Assembly: GCA_950097015.1 (NCBI GenBank)
Contig: CATNEN010000012.1
Span: 613,501 to 677,500, forward strand
Direction: 5' to 3'
Source of the DNA: Macrostomum hystrix
Lineage: Eukaryota > Platyhelminthes > Macrostomidae
DNA: 64,000 nucleotides
Shown: one piece after another, positions 23,054-33,959 of the stretch
Layout of the letters: the number at the start of each line of letters is the position of its first letter
Position numbering within the stretch: position 1 is the stretch's first letter
Notes under the pieces: model-generated
The model's input: the letters and a program-made list of their open reading frames with translations, nothing else
What the model was told of the DNA's origin: nothing
Databases searched by the model: none
Made by a program: the position numbers and the translations under genes

Positions 23054-26000
23054 ATGTCAGAAGAACATTACATAAACACAGTCACTGAGAATAGTAGTGA
23101 GAACAACAATGACCACTCACTAGAAAACAAGAATTATAGTGCCTCTAACAAGCTCCGGGTCAACTGTCAACGACATGAAAGTGGTGAGAGTGACACCCGG
23201 AAGGCGGAGTCTGATGCTGAAGTTGACAGCGGCCGGCCCTCCAGTGTTGACACAGACCCACGCAGTCCTTGCACCACCACTGCTCCAGCTAACAAGGATG
23301 TTGAAGCTACCGACTCTAGCATCGCAAAGAAGCCAGCCCCAAAGTCTCCATCTTCGTCGCTTGTCCGTGGCGCCTCGCCAGTGCCAGGGGATGATAATGA
23401 CGTCATTCACCAGTTCCTCATCCCCAACAGGCTAGGCGGCTCTATGGTTGGCACACGCGGTCGCAACATTAATTATATTCGAGCCAAGTCTGGCGCCTCC
23501 GTTTGGATTAGTCGCAACTTCTTTGACAAGAAGACTCAAGTTGTCAATGTTAGGGGTAAGCTGACAGTGATCCTGCCCGCCATCCTACCCGGCCTACCCC
23601 CAGATCTTCAGGTTATTCCCGCCACCTAATCCCCAGATATTCAGGTTGGTCCCTCCTCTCTACCCCCAGATATTCAGGTTAGTCCTACCAATTAACCCCC
23701 AGATATTCAGGTTAGTCCTACCAACTAAACCCTAGATATTCAGGTTAGTCCTACCAATTAACCCCCAGATATTCAGGTTAGTCCTACCAACTAAACCCTA
23801 GATATTCAGGTTAGTCCTACCAATTAACCCCAGATATTCAGGTTAGTCCTACCAACTAAACCCTAGATATTCAGGTTAGTCCTACCAATTAACCCCCAGA
23901 TATTCAGGTTAGTACTACCGCTTTACTTAAGAAAAAATTCCAATTGTCACCTCTCCCAGGCCCTGTCGAGTGCGTCAAGTGTGCCCTGCAGGTGATCAAG
24001 AAGCGCTTTCCCGAGTTGGATGTGAAACCGATTAACACTGCCGTGCCGATTCACCGAAATCCGGCACTGCAGCCCACCATGTGTCAGGTGAGTAGCGGGT
24101 CATTCTTTCCTTTTTTATTTCTTTAACTGCTGGGAGCTTCAACTGTAGATCCTAATCTATGTCAACGATCTTATTGACAGTTTATTGTGAACTTTACTCT
24201 TGTGAAGGATACTTTTACCAGTTCATATTATTTATAGATCCTCAATTTTAAAATCACAATCATCCTTCTCCTAGATCATTCAATTTGTAAGGCAGTCTGT
24301 ACTTATGCAGTCAGACTGCGAGTGTTTCGCGTTATATGCAGGTCTATTAGCATATGCCTGGTTGCAGTGGCAAGATCAAAGGGCTAGCAGAATACAGATG
24401 ATTGTTTGTATGATAGCACAGTTTTTTTTTAGTTTTCCCACGAAAATATTCCTCCAAACGCGAGTCGGTGCTCTGATTTCTTTCCTTTGAAAAGTTCCTA
24501 GCGCTCTGTGGAATTCAATGCCCCAGATTGTAACTGCCGCTTTGCTTTGCGCGCAACTGAGGGTGGGGTAGAGCGGTTGGGTGACCTTTGTTTAGCCAGA
24601 TATTGCCAGAGCCAGGTGGCGTCAGTTGCTGTTCTGTCTTCTGCGAAGAACGGAACCCAATGCCCCGCAAGAAGTTCTCTTCGATAGCTTATTTATAGAA
24701 GCATTTTATTGCCGGCAAGCTCAAACAGAGCTGCGGGCATTCAGGTTCTAGATAACAGAAATAAAGATCTATATACTCGAATATTAACAACTAGGTCAGC
24801 CTGGCCTAGTCAAGTCTTGCTATCTGCTCTTTGAGCGATATAATTTATTGTGTAATTCTGGCGACCTTTGCCTCATAACCAACTCAAATGAGAAACAAGG
24901 CACACACTTTTTGGCTGTCCACTAGTGTAGGGCAGGTAGGTAGCTCACACAGAAACAGTGCATTTAGGCGGCGGCATTCTGTTATAAATTAAACCAACTA
25001 TCTATTATCAAATCTGTTCTTGTAGCCCACCTAAGCTAGGGTCAGGCCAGACCTGTCATGCTCCAGTAGCTAATGTGTCTCTCCTATTCTCTGGCTTTCT
25101 GTTTCTTCGTTTCCTTAGCCAGATCAAATTTTGCATTAAAAAATAGCGGGGTTCTATCTCTAGCTAGAGCCTTGGTGTCTTTCTGTTTCTAGTTTAGTTA
25201 ATTCTGATCTTTTCCTTTTGTGTGCCGCTATTAGTTAGCTATTTATGAATGGCTGACAGGCAAAAAGGTATGAATTTTGAGTGGGCTTACAGTACAGAAG
25301 GACATCAAGCGTTTCTTTCCGCCTTAGTATTTCACTGCTCTCTTTTCCTCTCTTTAATTAGCATTCTCTTTAGTCTTGCTAGCTCTACTTTTTCTTGCCG
25401 GACTGAGAACACTGCTGACCTTTATAGAAATTATTTAAGAATTTCGATCTGTATATCCGATAGCTATATGGTTGCGCAACAGACTTCGCATGGTGACAGA
25501 GAGCTCAGGTGTTGTCACTTCCTGCTTAGCTAGCTTATTAATTCTTACCGGCAATCATTAGGCTATGCTAAAGAATTATAAATTAGCCTTGGAGACGGCC
25601 TCTTTTAGCTCCAGGGCCCATTGTAAAGAACAGGCTGGAGCATGCTCAGCGGACAGACACACGCGTCCAGTCCCGTGACCAGGCTGGCTTGAATGTCAAG
25701 CTTAGGCCTGCCGTGCTCTGCCCGCACCTACTTGAAGCGGCTAGCTTCCTCTCTTATCTCATTTTATCTATTTCCCATGCAGAGATCTCATAGTTTGCAT
25801 CTCCGCCTCGCACAGTGCGGGCTGCCGTCTGCTTTGTTCTTTTTGCCGTTTGTAATTTCCTGTTTAGCTGTTTTGTTTGCAGTCTTAGATTCAAATAGTT
25901 CTTTCTTGCTTGTCTTTATAAGCCGAATTTCCTTCACTGGTGTCATAGTAACTAGCGCCATGACTAGGCTCAGAAAATCTGACTTCTTTTTATCTGAAAT

Positions 26001-28933
26001 TGGAATCAAGTAAATTTGAAAAATTATAGTAAATGTGTTCCTAAATAAGACTGTCTTATCTTAGGGCTATTTCAGATAAAAGCAGCCGCTTTGACATGAC
26101 TCATTTGTGTAATTCTAGATATTAGAGTCTGGAATAAAATCACTATGGAGTTCTAGACCATAGAGTCTGGAATAAAAATCACTATAGAGTTCTAGACCCT
26201 AGAGTCTGGAATAAAATCACCATGGAGTTCTAGACCCTAGAGTCTGGAATAAAATCACTATGGAGTTCTAGACCCTAGAGTCTGGAATAAAATCACTATG
26301 GAGTTCTAGACCATAGAGTCTGGAATAAAATCACTATAGAGTTCTAGACCCTAGAGTCTGGAATAAAATCACCATGGAGTTCTAGACCCTAGAGTCTGGA
26401 ATAAAATCACTATGGAGTTCTAGACCCTAGAGTCTGGAATAAAATCACTATAGAGTTCTAGACCCTAGAGTCTGGAATAAAATCACCATGGAGTTCTAGA
26501 CCATAGAATCTGGAATAAAATCACCATGGAGTTCTAGACCATAGAATCTGGAATAAAATCACCATGGAGTTCTAGACCCTAGAGTCTGGAATAAAATCAC
26601 TATGGAGTTCTAGACCCTAGAGTCTGGAATAAAATCACCATGGAGTTCTAGACCCTAGAGTCTGGAATAAAATCACTATGGAGTTCTAGACCCTAGAGTC
26701 TGGAATAAAATCACCATGGAGTTCTAGACCCTAGAGTCTGGAATAAAATCACTATGGAGTTCTAGACCCTAGAGTCTGGAATAAAATCACTATAGAGTTC
26801 TAGACCCTAGAGTCTGGAATAAAATCACCATGGAGTTCTAGACCATAGAATCTGGAATAAAATCACCATGGAGTTCTAGACCATAGAATCTGGAATAAAA
26901 TCACTATGGAGTTCTAGACCCTAGAGTCTGGAATAAAATCACTATGGAGTTCTAGACCCTAGAGTCTGGAATAAAATCACTATGGAGTTCTAGACCCTAG
27001 AGTCTGGAATAAAATCACCATGGAGTTCTAGACCATAGAATCTGGAATAAAATCACCATGGAGTTCTAGACCATAGAATCTGGAATAAAATCACTATGGA
27101 GTTCTAGACCCTAGAGTCTGGAATAAAATCACTATGGAGTTCTAGACCCTAGAGTCTGGAATAAAATCACTATGGAGTTCTAGACCCTAGAGTCTGGAAT
27201 ATCTGGAATAAAATCACCATCGATTGAAACGCCTATACCTAGAACTCTAGGTACTATTGTTCTCTAAACAATAGCTTGCTGGGTAAATCGTGACCCTTAG
27301 CGAATTTAGTGCTAGTTGGTATTGCAATTGGATTGTAAACACTCGCTTGCTTTGAATCTAACACAGATTAAATATTTGATCAGTCCTTAGACTGTTTCTA
27401 TGATCTGAAGTGGCCTTCCAAATAAGGAAATGCAAGCACATAGTGAAGCAACAAAACTCTACGAGAACCGGAAGTTACCTGTATGAAGGCACTGCAAATT
27501 AGTTTTCCTTAGTTGTACATTAGCCTGGCGTGTTGCTAGAAGTTTAGCATGTGCTTAGCTTGATATTCCTACTAAAATAACTGCTTATCAGTGTCAGACG
27601 GTATGGCAATGCAGTGCGGTGATGTAAAAACTGAATTTGTTGTCTATTCTGCTTCCTGTTTAAATGCTTAGATCTTGGACCCTCGATAACTCACTGTTGT
27701 GACTTGAAGTTTCTTTTTAGGTAAACGGCAGGAGTAACCATGTCTGTGCTTTTAAACAAGAATGCCTCGGCATTTATTAAGTTTGTAATATTTGACAGCT
27801 TATTTGCTAAATAATCGATCCTACCTACCTGCAGCTCAACCTGCCAATCAATGCCTACGTTGATGTTCTGGTAACTGCCGCCTGCCGCGGCACAACCCTG
27901 TTCATGCAGCAGCCTGGCCACCCGACCTATCAGCAGCTGGCCAAGATGGACGGCGCCGTGCGTCGGCACTACGCCGGCGGCGAACATTCGTCACCGATTG
28001 CGGTGCCTGCGCTGCCACGGCCCGTGAATCCCGGCGCTGTGTGCGTCGCGCCGAGTAGCGCTGACGGCGGCGTCTGGCATCGGGCCATCATTGCCGACGT
28101 GTTTCCGGAGACTGACACTGTGCTGATGAAATTCTTGGACTGGGGCGGCTACGAACAGATGTCTGTTGGCTCTCTGAGGCAGATTCGGTAAGGCTGAGTC
28201 TGTCTTAATTTATCCTCATTTTCTGATAGTTTCCTAGTTCCTCAAATCAGCCTCTCAATCTTTCCAGATCCTCAAATCAGCCTCTCAATATTCCCAGATC
28301 CTCAAATCACCCTCTCAATCTTCCCAGATCCTCAAACCAGCTCCTCAATCTTCTCAGATCCTCAAATCAGCCCCCCAATCTTCCCAGATCCTCAAATCAG
28401 CCTCTTAATATTCCCAGATCCTCAAATCAGCCCCTCAATTTTCCCAGATCCTTAAATCAACCCACCAATCTTCTCAGATCCTCAAATCAGCCCCTCAATT
28501 TTCCCAGATCCTTAAATCAACCCACCAATCTTCTCAGATCCTCAAATCAGCCCCTCAATATTCCCAGATCCTCAAACGAGCCTAAAAAGTTTCCTAAAAT
28601 CCCATATCCAGCACGGAGATGATGCACCTGCCCTTCCAAGCTGTTGAGGGCCACCTGGCCTACGTGACTCCTCTGCTGCGCCCAGACCAGGACACCGACG
28701 GCCAGCTGGAGTCGCTAAGCGGCCTCATCCAGCGCCGCTTCCTGGCCGGCCGCCGGCTGAAATGCCAGGTGGTGTACTTTAACCACATCGGCCAGCCGTG
28801 CGTGTACCTGTACAGCCGGGAGCCGAACTCGCCGCACTGGCGCTGCGTACAGGAGGACCTGGTCCAGGCTGGCTTGGCCACCTGGTTCTGCATGCCGCGC
28901 ATTCCTCCCCAGCTACCCTCGCCAGCGGCCTAA
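23054..28933 (+). CDS. AKAP1: A-kinase anchor protein 1-like, KH and Tudor domains (434 aa, four exons)
   Basis: Exons: 23054-23555, 23960-24087, 27835-28187, 28612-28933. All joins agree in phase and total 435 codons. Residues 1-110 are polar and low-complexity. The KH domain (about 114-200) starts HQFLIPNRLGGSMVGTRG with an intact GxxG loop (GTRG), then INYIRAKSGA. The Tudor/SN-like module (about 211-434) follows the AKAP1 pattern: VLVTAACRGTTLFMQQPGHP, VWHRAIIADVF, FLDWGGYEQM, LRQIR then LPFQ, and ends with VQEDLVQAGLATW. In animals AKAP1 anchors PKA and mRNAs at the mitochondrial outer membrane. The N-terminal mitochondrial anchor and RII-binding helix are not evident here, so an upstream coding exon may be missing or the protein may differ. 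All three introns hold repeats or unusual length; the second is 3.7 kb. Confidence 0.87.
23630..23925 (+). repeat. 33-bp minisatellite in AKAP1 intron 1
   Basis: About nine copies of a unit containing CCCCAGATATTCAGGTTAGT, alternating between CCAATTAAC and CCAACTAAA endings, so the true unit is a ~66-bp dimer. Each unit carries CAG|GTTAGT, which matches the animal 5' splice site consensus in the sense direction. The array fills most of the intron between exons ending 23555 and starting 23960. Confidence 0.9.
26119..27215. repeat. 38-bp minisatellite in AKAP1 intron 2
   Basis: About 28 copies of a unit running GAGTCTGGAATAAAATCAC, then TATGGAGTTCTAGACCCTA. Variants are CACCATGG, CATAGAATC and TATAGAG, arranged in repeated blocks of several units. 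Each unit holds an AATAAAA string, so the array presents many polyadenylation-signal-like hexamers inside a 3.7-kb intron. Confidence 0.95.
28245..28585 (+). repeat. 30-bp minisatellite in AKAP1 intron 3
   Basis: About 11 copies of TTCCCAGATCCTCAAATCAG plus CCTCTCAATC. In the sense direction each unit contains a pyrimidine stretch followed by CCCAG, resembling a 3' splice site. The array stops about 30 bases before the real acceptor (…atatccag, exon from 28612). Confidence 0.92.
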
Positions 28934-30205
28934 GCTGGTGTCCCGCCACTCACTGTTTATACAATTGGCCGACTGGCTATGATAGAGACAGTAAGTAAGC
29001 AAGCTTTTACCACTATTTTAATTTGAGGGGAAAATTTCATACTAGATAAACTAGTTGGGGGATTTGCGAATTTGTTATTTCTAGGGAAACAGTTTTGCAT
29101 TCGTTGGCGCCTTGGAGTTTTTTGTGTTTGTTCATTGCTGTTAGAAATGTTATCTATTTTATAAGCCTACAAATTGAAATATCGAATTGTTGAATGAATA
29201 GTTTGAAGAAAAATTATTTATTTTTTAAAGCATTTTTCTTGTCTATCCAGGCCATCATTTTTCATCTAAATAGAAATGCACTTTAAGCTTGAATTGCAAA
29301 TTTACAATTATTTAGTCCAAGTAATAATGTAATAGTTTTGTTTACGAAATGCAGCTAACTTGGCAAGGCCGCAAATAATATTAGTTGTTAAAGTATTCTA
29401 ATATAGTTCAGCTACTTGGTTATTATTGTGCTCGCTCAGCAATTTGTGTGTGGCTTTGCTTTTTTTTCAGTGCACCTTTATAAACTCTATCTGTAGCCGG
29501 TTTTTGGCAGTTTTTTGTTATTTGCGAATCAAATCCACTCGAATTTAATCACTTAGGCTTGAATTTTGTGCCTCTCTGTCTCTGTTGTTTGTATTTTATT
29601 TTCTAATCATGTTTTAGGTTTTTTTAGCTTTTCATTTATGTCCATTTTCACTACTGATTTGATTAAAATAAGTAGCATACAAGTGACGCTTCGCACTCTT
29701 TTTAAAGAGTGTAAATCGTAACTGTTTATTAGTTAGGACATTGTCATTTTCTCTGTTGTTATTTTCTGCTCCGATTTAGGTGATGCTTTTGTTCATTGAA
29801 TTTCTGCTCTATTTTTATGACTTTAGCTAAAAACAAAGCACACACAATCGAAATCACAAACCTTTAATGCGCGCTAATGTTAATAATGTGAAGTTTCTTG
29901 CCTCGTCTCATTTTGCTCTGGTGCTCAGTTACTCTCGTATTCTTTTCTCTAATAATTTATCAGCTTAAGCGCTGCTATGATTTATCAATGTTCATTTCTC
30001 ATTGGCACTGCAACCTTTTTCTGTACAAAATTATTGAGACTTATAATATGAAAGCAAAGTTATCGGATTTCCTGCCCCGATTTCCGACCAAAAAAAGCAA
30101 ATTTCAACTTGAATTTTACGTAAAACTAACAATACCTTTTCATATTTACAATTACTAATCTTGCCTATGCTGGCTCTGTGCATTCTTAGATTTTCCTTCT
30201 GCAAT
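28934..30205. other. AT-rich 3' flank of the AKAP1-like gene
   Basis: About 1.3 kb of AT-rich sequence with T-rich runs and no supportable gene. It probably includes the 3' UTR of the AKAP1-like gene, although no single polyadenylation site stands out. Confidence 0.4.
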
Positions 30206-30209
30206 AATA

Positions 30210-30745
30210 ACCCACAGCCAACTGTTGAACCCACAGCCAACTGTTGAACCCACAGCCAACTGTTGAACCCACAGCCAACTGTTGAACCCACAGCCAACTG
30301 TTGAACCCACAGCCAACTGTTGAACCCACAGCCATCTGTTGAACCCACAGCCAACTGTTGAATCCACAGCCAACTGTTGAACCCACAGCCAACTGTTGAA
30401 CCCACAGCCAACTGTTGAACCCACAGCCATCTGTTGAACCCACAGCCAACTGTTGAACCCACAGCCAACTGTTGAACCCACAGCCAACTGTTGAACCCAC
30501 AGCCATCTGTTGAACCCACAGCCAACTGTTGAACCCACAGCCATCTGTTGAACCCACAGCCATCTGTTGAACCCACAGCCATCTGTTGAACCCACAGCCA
30601 ACTGTTGAACCCACAGCCATCTGTTGAACCCACAGCCAACTGTTGAACCCACAGCCAACTGTTGAACCCACAGCCAACTGTTGAACCCACAGCCAACTGT
30701 TGAACCCACAGCCAACTGTTGAACCCACAGCCAACTGTTGAACCA
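30210..30745. repeat. 19-bp minisatellite, about 28 copies
   Basis: Unit CCCACAGCCAACTGTTGAA, with the variant CCATCTG. Since 19 is not a multiple of 3, all three minus-strand frames are open for about 180-240 codons; these are artefacts of the repeat. The following 30746-31085 is AT-rich with no gene. Confidence 0.95.
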
Positions 30746-31087
30746 GACACAGGCACCAGACTTCAATTATTGGCCCGGCTCCTTTAATTAAGTTTCAAAT
30801 TGATAACATTTTCTGTAGAGTTTAGAAGTAATTGTCCATTTTAGCGGTGTTTATTTTTGTTAACGAATCGCGTTTAGCCACTTTAAAGTTAGCTTAATCT
30901 AGGTTTTTTGTTTAAATACCGACGTGCGTCGCCCTGGCGCTAGTGTTAACTATTTTTAATTATTGCATTAAATCATGCACGCAGAAATTCATAAATACAC
31001 GCTTCTCCGCCTTACAACATTTAGCATGGGTGTTTTTCCGCAAAAAATGCTCAGCACTCCTTCTTTGTGCTCTTCTATATTGCTGAC

Positions 31088-32985
31088 CGAATGCCAGGCT
31101 AAAGAATAACTGAATGCCAGGCTAACGAATAGCTGAATGCCAGGCTAATGAGTAGCTGAATGCCAGGCTAATGAGTAGCTGAATGCCAGGCTAATGAGTA
31201 GCTGAATGCCAGGCTAACGAGTATGCCAGGCTAACGAATAGCTGAATGCCAGGCTAACGAATAGCTGAATGCCAGGCTAACGAATAGCTGAATGCCAGGC
31301 TAATGAGTAGCTGAATGCCAGGCTAATGAGTAGCTGAATGCCAGGCTAATGAGTAGCTGAATGCCAGGCTAACGAATAGCTGAATGCCAGGCTAACGAAT
31401 AGCTGAATGCCAGGCTAATGAGTAGCTGAATGCCAGGCTAATGAGTAGCTGAATGCCAGGCTAATGAGTAGCTGAATGCCAGGCTAATGAGTAGCTGAAT
31501 GCCAGGCTAATGAGTAGCTGAATGCCAGGCTAACGAATAGCTGAATGCCAGGCTAATGAGTAGCTGAATGCCAGGCTAACGAATAGCTGAATGCCAGGCA
31601 AATGAGTAGCTGAATGCCAGGCTAATGAGTAGCTGAATGCCAGGCTAACGAGTAGCTGAATGCCAGGCTAACGAATAGCTGAATGCCAGGCTAACGAGTA
31701 GCTGAATGCCAGGCTAACGAATAGCTGAATGCCAGGCTAACGAATAGCTGAATGCCAGGCAAATGAGTAGCTGAATGCCAGGCTAACGAGTAGCTGAATG
31801 CCAGGCTAACGAATAGCTGAATGCCAGGCTAATGAGTAGCTGAATGCCAGGCTAACGAATAGCTGAATGCCAGGCAAATGAGTAGCTGAATGCCAGGCTA
31901 ATGAGTAGCTGAATGCCAGGCTAACGAATAGCTGAATGCCAGGCAAATGAGTAGCTGAATGCCAGGCTAACGAATAGCTGAATGCCAGGCTAACGAATAG
32001 CTGAATGCCAGGCTAACGAATAGCTGAATGCCAGGCTAACGAGTAGCTGAATGCCAGGCTAACGAATAGCTGAATGCCAGGCTAACGAATAGCTGAATGC
32101 CAGGCTAACGAATAGCTGAATGCCAGGCTAACGAATAGCTGAATGCCAGGCTAGTGAGTAGCTGAATGCCAGGCTAACGAGTAGCTGAATGCCAGGCTAG
32201 TGAGTAGCTAAATGCCAGGCTAATGAGTAGCTGAATGCCAGGCTAACGAGTAGCTGAATGCCAGGCTAATGAGTAGCTGAATGCCAGGCTAACGAATAGC
32301 TGAATGCCAGGCAAATGAGTAGCTGAATGCCAGGCTAACGAGTAGCTGAATGCCAGGCTAACGAATAGCTGAATGCCAGGCTAACGAATAGCTGAATGCC
32401 AGGCTAATGAGTAGCTGAATGCCAGGCTAACGAATAGCTGAATGCCAGGCAAATGAGTAGCTGAATGCCAGGCTAACGAGTAGCTGAATGCCAGGCTAAC
32501 GAATAGCTGAATGCCAGGCTAACGAGTAGCTGAATGCCAGGCTAACGAATAGCTGAATGCCAGGCTAACGAATAGCTGAATGCCAGGCTAGTGAGTAGCT
32601 GAATGCCAGGCTAACGAGTAGCTGAATGCCAGGCTAGTGAGTAGCTAAATGCCAGGCTAATGAGTAGCTGAATGCCAGGCTAACGAGTAGCTGAATGCCA
32701 GGCTAATGAGTAGCTGAATGCCAGGCAATGAGTAGCTAAATGCCAGGCTAATGAGTAGCTGAATGCCAGGCTAATGAGTAGCTGAATGCCAGGCTAATGA
32801 GTAGCTGAATGCCAGGCTAATGAGTAGCTGAATGCCAGGCTAACGAATAGCTGAATGCCAGGCTAATGAGTAGCTGAATGCCAGGCTAATGAGTAGCTAA
32901 ATGCCAGGCTAATGAGTAGCTGAATGCCAGGTTACCCATTAGGCTACTCATTACGCTACTTATCAACGAATAGCTGAATGCCAGG
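31088..32985. repeat. 23-bp minisatellite, about 80 copies
   Basis: A 1.9-kb array of GAATGCCAGGCTAATGAGTA plus GCT, with common variants CTAACGAATAG, CTAACGAGTAG, CAAATGAGTAG and CTAGTGAGTAG. The CTAAC and CTAAT cores match the animal branch-point consensus in the + direction. Segments of many units recur (for example 32030-32330 and 32340-32720). Confidence 0.95.
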
Positions 32986-33422
32986 CTAACGGATATCTGA
33001 ATGCAAAATGTTATTGTCAAGTTGATTAATGCACCTAGTATTTAGAATGTTGCGCGCGAATCGCCACAATATCTATGAGTTGTGATTCTTTGATTTGTGC
33101 TTTACAGTAAATGAAGGATTCATAGTCAGCGATTGGCAATCCATGTCATCACAATGAGTGCGCGCTGTTGGCTTAAAGTAATTGGATAGAGTTCGGCCAT
33201 TGAGTAGTGAGAAGTGTGCTCTGGATTGGCCCGCTGGCTGAGTGCACCTCGAAGTCTGCCTTACTTTCGAGCGGACCAACCACGCGACATTTGAGCTGTG
33301 CTCAGTCTGTGTCCATCCTCCCTGGGAGGGGATATTTCTGCGGCAACTGGGGCCTCTCTGAGAGGGATTTGTTATCGAAGTTAGCAATCGAATAAAACAG
33401 ATTTCGATCTGTCCGCTGCCGC

Positions 33423-33915
33423 ATGTCTATCATTCAGTACTTGGCCAGTGAATTGCTGCGAAGCACGTGAGTGGCATGTACACCTTGCACGGTGCGAAAA
33501 CGGCTACCTAGACGGCAGAAGTGCATCTGAAACATTTTTTTAATATGATTCTCTCCCACTGTGCGCTGCTGCAGTTCACAGTGAAATCTTATAAAAAGCA
33601 TGATGTCTAGCTGTTCCAAAGGAACTCACTTGCACCTTTGTGCCGTCACGTTTTCTGTCGGGTGTCTTTCATCTATACGGTTAGGTAGAATGTTAGATAA
33701 AGGGTAAAATTAACTTCATTCTTTATTTGCGACTGCAATGCTAATTACATAGTGAGGCGGCATTTTCTACTGCAGAATCAGGCACCTGAATAAAAAATGA
33801 TTAACTGAATGCTCAGGCTCGACTAAACTCTACCATTTGTATAATTACCTATCCATGCTTGTACGATTTTCAGTAACATAGCGAATAACCTCTACGGCAA
33901 GGTATTTGACTGGCA

Positions 33916-33959
<44 letters not shown>

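Noticed and set aside
30031-30766. Minus-strand frames encoding WLWVQQLAVGSTVGCG-type repeats
   Set aside because: They derive from the 19-bp minisatellite and are open in all three frames, with no flanking exon structure.
31088-32985. CRISPR array
   Set aside because: Units are contiguous 23-mers without unique spacers, in an intron-bearing animal genome. The same applies to the other tandem arrays in the window.
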